Source of the DNA: Metallosphaera tengchongensis
GTDB lineage: Archaea; Thermoproteota; Thermoprotei_A; Sulfolobales; Sulfolobaceae
Assembly (NCBI RefSeq): GCF_013343295.1
Contig: NZ_CP049074.1
Span: forward strand, 1-64,000
Reading direction: 5' to 3'
Length of the DNA: 64,000 nt
Position 1 is the stretch's first letter; the number at the start of each line of letters is the position of its first letter. Shown one piece after another: positions 26,151 to 34,929 of this stretch. The notes below the pieces were generated by a model. That model was not told the origin of the DNA. It saw only the letters and a list, made by a program, of their open reading frames with translations, and ran no database searches. The translations under genes were made by a program, and so were the position numbers.

Positions 26151-27626
26151 CTATGGAGATATTTCGTCCAACCTCTTATTGCTTGTGTTGTGTCCCAAAC
26201 CCACTGCTATCCCTGCTGATATGACTTGGAATAGGGCGATGAGCAGGAACACCTCAACTGCCAACCCCGTGGATATTCCACCAGCTACAAGGGAGGCAAT
26301 CAGGGAGGCTATAACTACTGTTCCTATCCCACCTCCTATATGACCTAAACCATCGGTTAAGGCGAAACCTGTAGCCCTTGCCCTCGTGGGGAAACTCTCC
26401 GCACTCCATGCGTAGGAGACTGGAACCCATAGGTTAAATCCGTAGAACAGCACCATAGATCCGATGAAAGATAATGGAAGGTCAGTTTTAGCCAGGGCTA
26501 TTATGAGACCTCCTATTATGGTAAACAACACCGAGATGACAGTCCACCTCTTCCTCTCCATCTTGTCCCCTACTGCTATTATGGTCAAGGCACATAGTAT
26601 GAAACCGATGTCACCGAAGGAGGCTATTATTCCTGCCTCAGGTGGAGGATAGCCTAAGGAAGCTAATATGGTGGTGAGCCCAGCTGCTAGTACATAAACC
26701 GTCATGTAGCCGAAGAACCACATTGGGACCAATACAGCTAACCTTCTGAGGTATCTCGAGTTTCCAAATATGGCCTTTAACGACTCCTTGTAGGAGAGCC
26801 TTTCAATCACTAGCGGTGGAATTACAGATGGGAGTGGTGGGAGCTCTCTTATCTTCCTCTTAGCTGTCGCCTCCATGTATCTCACTACGTTTTCTGCGTC
26901 CTCGAGCCTACCTCTGGAGATTAACCATCTGGGAGATTCAGGAAGGTTGAACCTTAGGATCAGACCTATGAGAGCCAAAAGTGCACCAATACCGTACATT
27001 ACCCTCCATCCGTTTACGGCCAGGAAGCCTGAACCGCCCAAGGCGAAGGGCAATCCAAGAGGGAAAGGTGCAGGGGGTGTAGTTAGGAGCAACCCTAGCC
27101 AAAGACCTAGACCGGCTCCTATCGTTGAGAAGAGGAAAACAAAACTAGTGTATTTCGCCCTTCCGTTTACTGGGGCTACCTCTCCTATGTAGGTGTTTAC
27201 AATTGCTAGGTCGGCCCCGACCCCTATCCCGGTAATGGTTCTGGCTAAGATAAAGTTGAGGTAATCGTTTGACAGAGCGTTATACAAGCTACCTAAACCC
27301 GTGATTGCCATAGTTATCATTAACATGTTCCTTCTCCCTATTCTATCAGACATTGGAGACAGGAAAAGGGAACCTATGATATAACCTACCAAGTTTAGCA
27401 GGACTGCAGGACCTAGCAAGACGCCTATCTCAGGAGATGAAGGAGAAGTTACGTGAAATATTGTCAATGCGGTCTGAATGAACGAGACGTTGATATCGAA
27501 GATGTCAAAAAAGGTAAACAGAAACCCCATCCCTAATATTCCTATAAAAATGTAGGAGAGAGACCAGATGGGTATTCTATCCATTCTAGCAATTATTTCC
27601 CCCGCTTTAACGGACTTTTCAGCCAT
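26151..27626 (-). CDS. Major facilitator superfamily transporter (aromatic acid / sugar porter-like)
   Basis: 491 residues, 12 predicted membrane segments. The MFS signature between helices 2 and 3 is SPMSDRIGRRNMLM, and there is an R-x-x-x-G motif TITGIGVGADLAIVNTYIGEVAP; a second loop motif NLPESPRWLISRGRLEDAENVV is typical of sugar-porter-like/AAHS proteins. Given flanking aromatic genes, it may import aromatic acids. It starts the MFS-flavin reductase transcript and is divergent from the HTH_10 regulator (71 bases). Confidence 0.85.
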   Translation of the reverse strand: MAEKSVKAGEIIARMDRIPIWSLSYIFIGILGMGFLFTFFDIFDINVSFIQTALTIFHVTSPSSPEIGVLLGPAVLLNLVGYIIGSLFLSPMSDRIGRRNMLMITMAITGLGSLYNALSNDYLNFILARTITGIGVGADLAIVNTYIGEVAPVNGRAKYTSFVFLFSTIGAGLGLWLGLLLTTPPAPFPLGLPFALGGSGFLAVNGWRVMYGIGALLALIGLILRFNLPESPRWLISRGRLEDAENVVRYMEATAKRKIRELPPLPSVIPPLVIERLSYKESLKAIFGNSRYLRRLAVLVPMWFFGYMTVYVLAAGLTTILASLGYPPPEAGIIASFGDIGFILCALTIIAVGDKMERKRWTVISVLFTIIGGLIIALAKTDLPLSFIGSMVLFYGFNLWVPVSYAWSAESFPTRARATGFALTDGLGHIGGGIGTVVIASLIASLVAGGISTGLAVEVFLLIALFQVISAGIAVGLGHNTSNKRLDEISP

Positions 27627-27697
27627 GACCTGAGCTCTTCCCTAAGCAATTAATCCATTATATTAAACTAGTTTCATATTGAAAGGTATAAAGGATA

Positions 27698-28345
27698 ATG
27701 ATAAAAAGGGAGACTACGATGATATATAAAATGCAGTTAAAGAAAGTTACAATAACTTTGAAACATGAGGACTGTTGGACATCAGATATAGAAGATAGAA
27801 CAGTTACTCTGAACCTGGAGGTCTACCCGGAAAAGGGCTACCTGAGGAGCTGGCTCCTTGCGCCATCAGGGAAATTTGGAAGGGAATTCAGAGGGCACAA
27901 CTCAGTCAAGAAAGTGAACAGGGTTCTGGAAGCTAAGGAGTACAGCCTCATAGACTTCTTAAATATTTATGAAGGGTCGGTAGCAGGGATCCTTTACAAC
28001 ATGGAAGTACTAATCTTGGGAAATTACAATGTTGCAGGGGAGGAGACGTGGAGCTTTGTGACCGGAAAGACGACCTTAAACGAGGTCAGGGGCATGCTTT
28101 CATCCATAGGTGAAGTGTCGGCTTTCCTGGTAGAGGATTACTTACCGAAATTCCCCTTCCTCACTGATATGGAGAGGAGGGCCTTCAGCTTAGCCCTGAA
28201 CAGGGGTTACCTTGAGTACCCCAGGGAAGTGGAGGCAGAGGATTTGGCAAGAATACTGGGGGTCAGTAAGGTAACGTTTCTTTACCATTGGAGGAACGCC
28301 CAGCGGAAGATCATGAAATTCTTTGCAGAACATTATAGACCGTAA
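27698..28345 (+). CDS. HTH_10 (bacterio-opsin activator type) transcription regulator
   Basis: 215 residues. The C-terminal HTH is clear: AFSLALNRGYLEYPREVEAEDLARILGVSKVTFLYHWRNAQRKIMKFF. The N-terminal half (MQLKKVTITLKHEDCW onward) is a beta-rich ligand-binding-like domain common in archaeal members. Start codons at 27698 and 27719 (preceded by GGGAG) and 27731 are all possible. It is divergent from the MFS/flavin reductase genes and is a good candidate for their regulator, probably responding to an aromatic compound. Confidence 0.85.
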   Translation: MIKRETTMIYKMQLKKVTITLKHEDCWTSDIEDRTVTLNLEVYPEKGYLRSWLLAPSGKFGREFRGHNSVKKVNRVLEAKEYSLIDFLNIYEGSVAGILYNMEVLILGNYNVAGEETWSFVTGKTTLNEVRGMLSSIGEVSAFLVEDYLPKFPFLTDMERRAFSLALNRGYLEYPREVEAEDLARILGVSKVTFLYHWRNAQRKIMKFFAEHYRP

Positions 28346-28789
28346 CTCAATTTATCGAAGAGAGCTACACTACGACCTACATGTAAGAATTGACTGGTTT
28401 GAGCATAGTACACCTGAGAATGAAAAGGTAAGCCTCGCCTTTTAACGCTGGGTAACATTTTTGAACAATTTCTGAATACTCTAAAGTGTAGAATACAAGT
28501 CAAGTAGACACGTAAAATACCTCTGCAACTACCACTTTGTATGGAACACCGAAGTATAGGAGTATTTTAACGGCGTAAACCATAAACCCGTGAGCTGACT
28601 TAGGAGAACCCTCTAGGGCGGGGAGGAGGTAAGTAAAGACTACATCATCATCTGTTCCTATCGAAAACGTCACCCGGATCAGCTGAGTGGGGTGAGGGTT
28701 TAATTGAACTCGCGTTTTGGTTTAAGGATGAATCACTGATCTGTTTTGCCTTACAGTTCCATTTTTGAACGTGTGTGATCAGGGTTCCA
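28346..28789. other. Intergenic region holding two plus-strand TnpB-type right-end relics
   Basis: About 440 bases without a gene. Two degenerate copies of the hairpin repeat lie here in plus orientation: 28421-28452 (AAGCCTCGCCTTTTAACGC) and 28603-28634 (CTCTAGGGCGGGGAGGAGGT). The rest is AT-rich with no recognisable ORF. Confidence 0.5.
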
Positions 28790-29191
28790 TCAAGAGGTTC
28801 TACCCTTGAGGACGAAGTATCCCATTGAAAAGGCCAATACGTGAGCGGAGGTGCAGAATATGCATATTGAATGGATCAAAAAAATCTCAGTGTACATCAA
28901 GTAGACAACGAATGTAATCCCCAATATCCAAATGTACAGTAACAGATCCCTCCTGAATAGCCCAGAGATTAACATCAAAACAAACCAGGAAACTCCCAGT
29001 ACAGCGTCTGGGATACCGAAAAACCTCGAGTAAACGCTTGAAGCCACATTACCGCAATTTATGTAGCTATTTATGTTGCAATATCCATTGTCAATGGACC
29101 CGGAATAAGTTTCATAGGTCAAATATGAAGAGATGATCATGCCGAGTATACATAGGACAGCGAGGCCTAACTTTAGAGAGTTTGAACGCAT
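28790..29191 (-). CDS. Vitamin K epoxide reductase (VKOR) family disulfide-forming membrane protein
   Basis: 133 residues, four membrane helices. The active-site CxxC is CIFC near the C-terminal end of a helix (HSICIFCTSAHVLA), and the loop cysteine pair is CNINSYINC (two Cys, C38 and C46). A Ser/Thr before the CxxC matches the family. Archaeal VKOR reoxidises thioredoxin-like disulfide carriers with a quinone on the outside of the membrane. A DUF929 thioredoxin-like protein is encoded 18 kb away. Small and complete. Confidence 0.88.
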   Translation of the reverse strand: MRSNSLKLGLAVLCILGMIISSYLTYETYSGSIDNGYCNINSYINCGNVASSVYSRFFGIPDAVLGVSWFVLMLISGLFRRDLLLYIWILGITFVVYLMYTEIFLIHSICIFCTSAHVLAFSMGYFVLKGRTS

Positions 29192-29287
29192 ATAATCCTA
29201 ACACGAAAGGAGATATTTAAGGACCTTGAAGAAAATTTTTATGCGCTTGATTGGTTGTGGGCAAAGAAGTACTAGGTACACTGGTTT

Positions 29288-29324
29288 CTGACCTCCTTCA
29301 CACCAAAAGGACGAGGGTTCTACC
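29288..29324 (-). repeat. TnpB right-end / omega-RNA scaffold relic (adjacent to tnpB remnant)
   Basis: CTGACCTCCTTCACACCAAA followed by AGGACGAGGGTTC. A decayed copy of the dispersed hairpin family. It lies directly 3' of the decayed tnpB at 29340-30110, the normal place for the IS200/IS605 right end, and its stem has lost base pairs. Confidence 0.6.
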
Positions 29325-29339
29325 GAGGCCTTAAGCGTT

Positions 29340-30110
29340 ACTCCCCGTTGAGGGGTTAGCCCTTTGAAGAGACCAGGAAAGAGGGGCCTCCTCAACAAGT
29401 CAACAACCTTCTTTATCCATGTCTTACCGTGTTGGGAGCATGTTGAAGTCCCTGTGTGGTCTGTGACCTTAAGGGCACTTAAGCACTCCCCTGGGCTTCC
29501 TCCCCTCCTCAACCTCATGATAAGCTCGAAGCCTAGAAGTGTTGTGCACGACCACTAAGTACGCTTTTGTGCCACTCGTAAAGCTTGAACCCGATAGCCT
29601 CCATTAGCTTTGCATGAGAATATGTTTGAAGCTAATTTATTACCCATATCCTGAGAGGTGGAGTAAGGGTAGCCCAGGTAGACCGTTGGGATACCTATTT
29701 CCCATAACGTTTTGGCTAAACGATAACGTGAACCTTTAGCCTACCTTGTGTACCAGAGCGTCCAGTCTCCATGAGACTTGCATCTCCAACACAGTCCCTG
29801 AGTGCTAAGACACCCCTTTCCTCATCAACCTAATAACGACCTTGTCTAAAGACTAGGACTTCCTCTTTCCAGTAACCTGGTAGTGAAATTTGCATGATGA
29901 AGGGTGGAAAAACCTTTCCTTTTCTTCATCTAGGAAAAGGAGGACGACCAACCCTCGTTATCCTTCTGCAGAAGGCTTGTTGATCAACGTCAAACTCCCC
30001 TTTACACTTCTTATAGTACTTGTCCCAGGTACCCCTGAAGTCTACTCCTTCCGTTTAAAGAGCTGTTTTCTCCTCCCTTAGTTAAACTTCAATTCATGAC
30101 AGAGAGAACA
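29340..30110 (-). pseudogene. tnpB: Decayed IS200/IS605-type tnpB (OrfB)
   Basis: Several frames on the minus strand carry TnpB-like peptides in correct order: LHHANFTTRL and VDEERGVLALRDC mid-gene (about 29770-29960), YLVVVHNTSRLRAYHEVEEG (about 29515-29577), KPRGVLKCP-stop-GHRPHRDFN (about 29440-29510). The RuvC-II stretch should read E-x-N-T-S but has V-H-N-T-S, so the catalytic Glu is gone. Frameshifts and stops break it. The right-end hairpin lies downstream at 29288. This is a dead copy. Confidence 0.75.
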
Positions 30111-30116
30111 GACCAG

Positions 30117-30282
30117 AGAAGTTGTTAAAAATACACACAAGGGTACTTATGAATTACTAAGGCAAAAGTTCAACCTACCGTCTAAAGTCGCTCAGGACTG
30201 CCATAGAGATGCCATAGCAAAGTACAAGTCGTGGTCAAACAACCCTGAACTCGGTAGGCCTAGATTATTTCAACCTACTTAA
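30117..30282 (+). pseudogene. tnpB: N-terminal tnpB fragment in opposite orientation
   Basis: In plus frame the DNA reads VVKNTHKGTYELLRQKFN then LPSKVAQDCHRDAIAKYKSW and NNPELGRPRLF, the N-terminal region of OrfB/TnpB, then a stop. It points the opposite way from the decayed tnpB just to its left. Either two elements landed head to head or one was broken by an inversion. Not functional. Confidence 0.7.
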
Positions 30283-30306
30283 AGGTCTCCCCTTATCCTC
30301 ATTTTA

Positions 30307-31110
30307 TTACTCACGTATTGAGAGTATCTTCCTCGCGTTGGAGTTCAAAATTTTTTCACTCTTCACGTACTGATAAACTTCCCACGCATATCTGGCCAGA
30401 TCTTGCCCCTTAAAGGCTGGAAAGTCACTTCCGTATAATACCTTATCCTCAATTTCCATGAGTCTAGGGAGAACCTTAAGCACGTTCCTCGGCGGAATGG
30501 AAGATATCTCGAGATAAACGTTGGAGTAGTTCCTGGCGAGGTAGAACGCCGTATCGTACCAGAGCGGTCTACCTGCGTGTGCAAGTATAAGTTTTACGTC
30601 AAAGTCCTTGATAACGTCGTCTAAGAGGATCGGGTTGCCATACTTATTTCTGCTTCCCACCCCTATACTGGTCCCGGTGTGAACGAGGAGTGGAAGCTTC
30701 TTCTCTTCTGCGAACCTGTAAATGAGGCCTAACTTCTCGTTTGCACCCTCCTCTGGTCTATAGGAGTTTGGACTGAAGGCGTGATGGACTGGGTGAAGCT
30801 TAATTCCCACTATCCCCTTGGAGTACTGCCTCTCCAGTTCCCTCTCCACGTCACACGTTATTGGGTTAACTTCTCCCCACTGCATGAAGAGGTCGCTTGT
30901 CTTCCTGACCTCATAATCAACATCGAATCCGTCAGAGCAGTCCATGCTCCAGCACGGATGAGATGGGACTAACAAGACCTTAGATATTTCCACATTGTCA
31001 TGTCTCAGGTTAAACGACGTTCCTTCAGTGTTCCTAAGGAACTCTCTGCAATGAGGGGGGATCGTCTTTAGATAAATGTGGTAATGCACATGGACATCCA
31101 CTACTTGCAT
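30307..31110 (-). CDS. Amidohydrolase (amidohydro-rel_2, metal-dependent TIM barrel)
   Basis: 267 residues. The N-terminal metal motif is VVDVHVHYHIY. Later motifs GIKLHPVHHAF, PLLVHTGTS, KLILAHAGRP and VLYGSDFPAFKG fit the family (His ligands and a catalytic Asp). Family members hydrolyse or decarboxylate small carboxylated compounds. It lies in the IS-rich region between tnpB remnants, without obvious operon partners, so the substrate is open. Confidence 0.85.
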   Translation of the reverse strand: MQVVDVHVHYHIYLKTIPPHCREFLRNTEGTSFNLRHDNVEISKVLLVPSHPCWSMDCSDGFDVDYEVRKTSDLFMQWGEVNPITCDVERELERQYSKGIVGIKLHPVHHAFSPNSYRPEEGANEKLGLIYRFAEEKKLPLLVHTGTSIGVGSRNKYGNPILLDDVIKDFDVKLILAHAGRPLWYDTAFYLARNYSNVYLEISSIPPRNVLKVLPRLMEIEDKVLYGSDFPAFKGQDLARYAWEVYQYVKSEKILNSNARKILSIRE

Positions 31111-31154
31111 GCAAGCCCTTAATCATCAAAGTAATTAAGGTTACTCGGACTTCT

Positions 31155-31198
31155 CTGACTTCCTCCCTGCACAAAGGGTGAGGCCTTCCTTAACTTTG
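31155..31198 (-). repeat. TnpB right-end hairpin relic
   Basis: CTGACTTCCTCCCTGCACAA, AGGGTGAGGCCTTCC. Right end of the tnpB remnant at 31210-31470, in the expected 3' position. Stem pairs are partly lost. Confidence 0.6.
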
Positions 31199-31209
31199 TA
31201 ACCCCCTAA

Positions 31210-31470
31210 CGTTCGGAGCTCATAGTTAACTTTTCTCTACCATCCTCGGGGTTTGGGTTTCATAGGATCTCATATAGCTTGATATCAACCCTCAATCCTT
31301 GTCACGGGAGTCGAGCGAATTCTTCGCTTTCATCCTCCTCCACCCCATTAGCGGGGTAACCCCAACCCACCTTGATGGGATATCACCTAAGTGGGGGAAC
31401 CCGCACATCTCAAGTTATCTTACCCCCTTTCGAGATACATACCCACATCTGGGGTAAGACCATTTCTGTC
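31210..31470 (-). pseudogene. tnpB: C-terminal tnpB remnant (zinc ribbon and tail)
   Basis: On the minus strand the zinc-ribbon peptide YPRCGYVSRKGVR-stop-LEMCGFPHLGDIPS is followed by VGVTPLMGWRRMK, LDSRDKD and, after a frameshift, LRVDIKLYE. The same C-terminal peptides recur at 34930-35125, where the tail reads LDSPEAQGLRIDIKLYETR-stop. It has stops and frameshifts and no N-terminal part. It lies just downstream of the MinD-like gene on the same strand. Confidence 0.65.
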
Positions 31471-31545
31471 GTGTAGAATGTCAATATGGAGTTACGTAAA
31501 CTTAATTCTCTCACTGAAACTGCTTATCACGGCTCCCCAATATCC

Positions 31546-32334
31546 TCATCTAATGATGATCCTCTCGTCCTTCCTGAACTTTCTCTCCAACAAATTTGGA
31601 ACGGATCTCAGTTGAGGAAGAATGGGAAACTCTGTTAATTCGCCGTTATATTGAAACAAAGGATCGTAGAAAGGTGTGATGACTCCTACTGGGATATCAA
31701 TCTTTTCTAAGGCTTCCCTCACTTCCCTCTCCTTTGCCTCCTCCATCATTGGCGGGACCATGTTAACTACTAGCCCTAGGGCACTCCCAATACGAAAGCC
31801 TTCTTCTGCTAACTTAGCGTATTTGACTGTCTGCCATATGGAAAGAGTGGATGAGTCTGAGACGTAAACTCTCTTAATCTCCACGTTAGGGTACAAGGAG
31901 AGAAAAACGTCGAGATCTAATTTAACTATACTATCCTGGAATTGCAGCATGCTCGGATTATCGACCACGAAATAATCGAATTCAGTTGACCTGAGTATCT
32001 GACTGTACTTAAGATTAAAGGCCCTTTTCAGACTGTCATCCCTTAATATCTCTTGGATGTACTGTTCATATCGTGGCCCATCGCCCAACATTTTGATTAC
32101 AGTAACCCTACCCTTTCCAACCTTCACGGTTAATGTGGGATCAGACTCTGATTTTTCCACTATACTTTTTACTAAACCTTTATCCTCTATTCCTGAGATC
32201 CTAGAAGCAAATCCTATATTATCCCTGTCCAGAAGAACTACTTTTCCACCTCTCTCAGCCAAAATTAACGCTAGCGTTATGGAGATCGTTGTCTTTCCCA
32301 CTCCTCCTTTAGCGCCATGTATAGAAATCCTCAT
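31546..32334 (-). CDS. MinD/ParA-like P-loop ATPase
   Basis: 262 residues. The deviant Walker A motif KGGVGKTT begins at residue 9-10 of MRISIHGAKGGVGKTT. The later FDYFVVDNPSM is the Walker B-like region (Asp at the hydrophobic strand end), and VVNMVPP matches a nucleotide-binding loop. MinD/ParA ATPases place proteins or DNA in the cell. No partner (parB, minE or CopG-like) is adjacent, and the neighbourhood is IS-rich. Function in partition, division-site placement or protein loading cannot be decided. Confidence 0.82.
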   Translation of the reverse strand: MRISIHGAKGGVGKTTISITLALILAERGGKVVLLDRDNIGFASRISGIEDKGLVKSIVEKSESDPTLTVKVGKGRVTVIKMLGDGPRYEQYIQEILRDDSLKRAFNLKYSQILRSTEFDYFVVDNPSMLQFQDSIVKLDLDVFLSLYPNVEIKRVYVSDSSTLSIWQTVKYAKLAEEGFRIGSALGLVVNMVPPMMEEAKEREVREALEKIDIPVGVITPFYDPLFQYNGELTEFPILPQLRSVPNLLERKFRKDERIIIR

Positions 32335-32834
32335 CTTCCATTAATTTATTGGTTAATGAGTTTAAAAAATCTTGTATTATTTCAAGGAAATTGGGTTAAG
32401 ATCTATTTTATCTTTAGGACAAAATAGAGCACTACTACAATAAAATATCTTGGTAAAAGCTGAACTTTTTTTAGGTCTTTATCTGAGACGTAATATACTA
32501 AAACTACCCTCCAGGACCGTCGAAAATCCCTAGCCTTTGAGTCTTATGATCATACAAAATGATAGTAAATAGTGTAAAGAAGGTATTAGTTAACTTTAAA
32601 GAACATATTGGTGAAGACTCATGCTCATCGAGAAAGGCCTAGCCCCTAAAGATGTCTAACTCCTCAACATAAATTTAGTAACTATTTCTAATCATTATAA
32701 ATAATAAAGATAGAAATTAGTATAGCTTAAGCCACGTACGCTAATTCAGTGTATTAGAATTCTCTAGGAAACTTCTACATGGACTGATATACAAACCCTT
32801 ATTATCCCTTGAATCGATATCAAAATAGATATCA
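32335..32834. other. AT-rich divergent intergenic region
   Basis: 500 bases, strongly AT-rich in parts (32340-32480, 32670-32720), between the divergent MinD-like and PadR genes. It should hold both promoters. No convincing ORF, tRNA or IS piece was found. Confidence 0.35.
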
Positions 32835-32835
32835 A
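32816..32835 (+). promoter_or_regulatory. Paired GATATCAA sites abutting the padR start
   Basis: Two copies of GATATCAA (32816-32823 and 32828-32835) sit 12 bases apart, the second running into the ATG at 32835. Each is built on the palindrome GATATC. A related TGATATAC occurs further upstream at about 32785-32792. They may be an autoregulatory operator of the PadR-ABC operon. PadR operators are usually palindromic, so binding is plausible but only inferred. Confidence 0.35.
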
Positions 32836-33227
32836 TGTCTTATCACTGGCACAAGAGAAGGGGGCTCTCCAACCTGATTCTAACAGTCCTGGAAAAGAGG
32901 AGTCATATGACGGGGGCCCAAATCATAAGGGAAATCGAAAAGATAACCCAGGGGCTGTGGAGACCCTCACCGGGGGCAGTTTACCCTGCACTGGATAAGA
33001 TGGAATCTGAAGGACTAATCAAGGTGGCTAAGGTTGAGGGGGCACAAAAGTTCTATGAGATAACCGATGAGGGGAGGAAACTGTTGACACCTCTGGGGAG
33101 CGTCGAGGTCTCTCTCAAAGACCTGGAATATAACGTCAGGTTCATTTTAGACAACTGGGACATCCTCACCCCAGACCTTAAGGAGAGGCTAAGACAAATC
33201 CATAGGGAGTTGGGGGAGAGGCTGTGA
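32835..33227 (+). CDS. PadR-family winged-helix regulator
   Basis: 130 residues. The PadR winged HTH is recognisable from SNLILTVLEKRSHMTGAQIIREIEKITQGLWRPSPGAVYPALDKMESEGLIKVAKVE, followed by the wing and a C-terminal dimerisation helix (about 95-130). PadR proteins often repress adjacent multidrug exporters and respond to the exported compound. The stop overlaps the ABC ATPase start by 4 bases (GTGA), so regulator and exporter are co-expressed. Confidence 0.9.
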   Translation: MSYHWHKRRGLSNLILTVLEKRSHMTGAQIIREIEKITQGLWRPSPGAVYPALDKMESEGLIKVAKVEGAQKFYEITDEGRKLLTPLGSVEVSLKDLEYNVRFILDNWDILTPDLKERLRQIHRELGERL

Positions 33228-34132
33228 TCTCTGTAGAGAGCTTGAGCAAAACTTTCGTAGTTGGCAATAAGATAATACCGGCAGTTGATGACGTCACATT
33301 CAAAGTGGAGAGAGGGCAGATACAGGCTATAGTGGGTCACAACGGGGCTGGGAAGACAACAGTTCTCAAGATAATATCCACTCTCATAGTTCCAGATTCT
33401 GGAACGGTTTCGGTGAATGGCTTCGATGTAGTCAAGAACCCTAAAGAAGTGAGGAAGATTCTGGGAGTGATGACGGTAAGCGAAAGGGCGTTTTATTACA
33501 GACTCTCAGGTTTGGAGAACCTAGTGTTTTTCGGTACAATTAGGGGACTCTCCGTCTTTCAGGCCAAACTTGCCGCAAAGGAGCTCATGGAGTTAGTTGG
33601 GCTATGGGAGTGGAGGGACGTAGCATACATGAAGTACAGTACAGGTATGGCCAGGAAACTTGCCCTGGCGAGGGCACTGCTAACTGATCCTCAAGTTATC
33701 CTAATGGACGAACCAACTCTGGGAATGGACCCCATATCTTCAAGGGAATTTAGGAGGTTGGTGCAGACCCTGAGCAAGGAGAAGACGATCCTGTTAACCT
33801 CACACAACATGGTTGAGGTGGAAGACTTAGCGAAAGGAGTGGTTATCCTAAATAGGGGTAAGGTCGTTGCTAAAGGATCATCAGATGAACTGAAGAGGGC
33901 TGTCGGATTAATAAAAGTCATCAAAGCCAAGAGCCCTGCACCGGACTTAAGGAAGTATGTAGTAGCCTCCTTGGGAGATTATTTCCTATTAAGGGTTCCC
34001 CATCAAATGGAAGTGGAAGGTGAGGAGATAGGAAGGGAGCAGGCGACCCTAGAGGATGCCTTCGTGTATCTAACTGATGAGTGGGACTCTTACAGGGACA
34101 GAAGGAGAGGAGGGAGGAAATGGGCCTTTTAG
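33224..34132 (+). CDS. ABC exporter ATPase (DrrA/CcmA-like)
   Basis: 302 residues, starting with GTG at 33224. Walker A GHNGAGKTT, Q-loop region, signature YSTGMARKLAL, Walker B VILMDEPTLGMD and H-loop LTSHNMVEVE are intact. A C-terminal extension (about 215-300) is typical of DrrA-type proteins. It forms an exporter with the overlapping permease and is encoded after a PadR regulator, so drug, lipid or antibiotic-like substrate export is likely. The substrate is unknown. Confidence 0.92.
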   Translation: MISVESLSKTFVVGNKIIPAVDDVTFKVERGQIQAIVGHNGAGKTTVLKIISTLIVPDSGTVSVNGFDVVKNPKEVRKILGVMTVSERAFYYRLSGLENLVFFGTIRGLSVFQAKLAAKELMELVGLWEWRDVAYMKYSTGMARKLALARALLTDPQVILMDEPTLGMDPISSREFRRLVQTLSKEKTILLTSHNMVEVEDLAKGVVILNRGKVVAKGSSDELKRAVGLIKVIKAKSPAPDLRKYVVASLGDYFLLRVPHQMEVEGEEIGREQATLEDAFVYLTDEWDSYRDRRRGGRKWAF

Positions 34133-34923
34133 ACAAAATTTACGCTTACGTTTACCTCAGGGGTTTCAGGATCTGGAGCAGTTATAAGACCCAAATGGTG
34201 CTTAACGTCCTGTCCTGGGTGCTACCTGTATTCACGTACTACTTCGTGGGTACCTCTCTAGGGGGTAGCTTGGTGAGGTCAGTGGGAGTAGCAAACTACA
34301 CTGCGTTCATAGTGATAGGGTTAGCTTTTCAAGGGTACGTTTCCTCTACCGTAACAACAATTAGCCAGAGGCTAAGGAACGAACAGGTGTACGGCACTGT
34401 GGAGTACTACGTGCTGTCTGATGGGGGCGTCCTCTCTTTTCTGTTGTATTCTGCACTATGGGGTTTCACCATAAACTCGGTCACTGCCGGAGTCACTCTA
34501 GGGATTGGGTATCTCCTCGGTGTAGACTACAAGGTAAATTGGATAGCGACCCTCTTGATTTTGTTCCTGCTACTGACCTCAACCCTAGGGCTCTCCATGA
34601 TATCTGCAGGGTTTACCATGCTGGTGAAGCAGGGAAATCCTATATCCTTCTTCTTCTCAGCCTTCACTACATTAATGACGGGTACTGTATTTCCCGTTTC
34701 CATTTTACCGTCTTGGATTAAGGACTTGACCTTAGCGATACCACTGACCTGGGCCCTTCAGGGACTAAGGATGAGCATGTTAGACGGATACGGGATGATG
34801 GACGTCAAGGGAGTAATAGAAGTTCTTTTGATGTTTAACGTAGTTCTATTGACCCTCGGGATATGGTTTTACACGTTTTCCTTTGACAGGTCTAGGAAAA
34901 AGGGTACTCTTAGCGAGTATTAG
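34120..34923 (+). CDS. ABC-2 type exporter permease
   Basis: About 267 residues from the ATG at 34120 (MGLLDKIYAYVYLRGFRIW); a GTG at 34081 would add 13 charged residues and overlap the ATPase gene more. Six membrane segments and a conserved ABC-2 region (FPVSILPSWIKDLTLAIPLTWALQGLRMSM) fit the ABC2_membrane family. It overlaps the ATPase gene by 13 bases and completes the PadR-regulated exporter. Confidence 0.88.
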   Translation: MGLLDKIYAYVYLRGFRIWSSYKTQMVLNVLSWVLPVFTYYFVGTSLGGSLVRSVGVANYTAFIVIGLAFQGYVSSTVTTISQRLRNEQVYGTVEYYVLSDGGVLSFLLYSALWGFTINSVTAGVTLGIGYLLGVDYKVNWIATLLILFLLLTSTLGLSMISAGFTMLVKQGNPISFFFSAFTTLMTGTVFPVSILPSWIKDLTLAIPLTWALQGLRMSMLDGYGMMDVKGVIEVLLMFNVVLLTLGIWFYTFSFDRSRKKGTLSEY

Positions 34924-34929
34924 ACAGTT

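Noticed and set aside
29198-29558. Open frames on both strands over the tnpB relic
   Set aside because: They are fragments of the decayed tnpB in shifted frames and do not represent intact genes.
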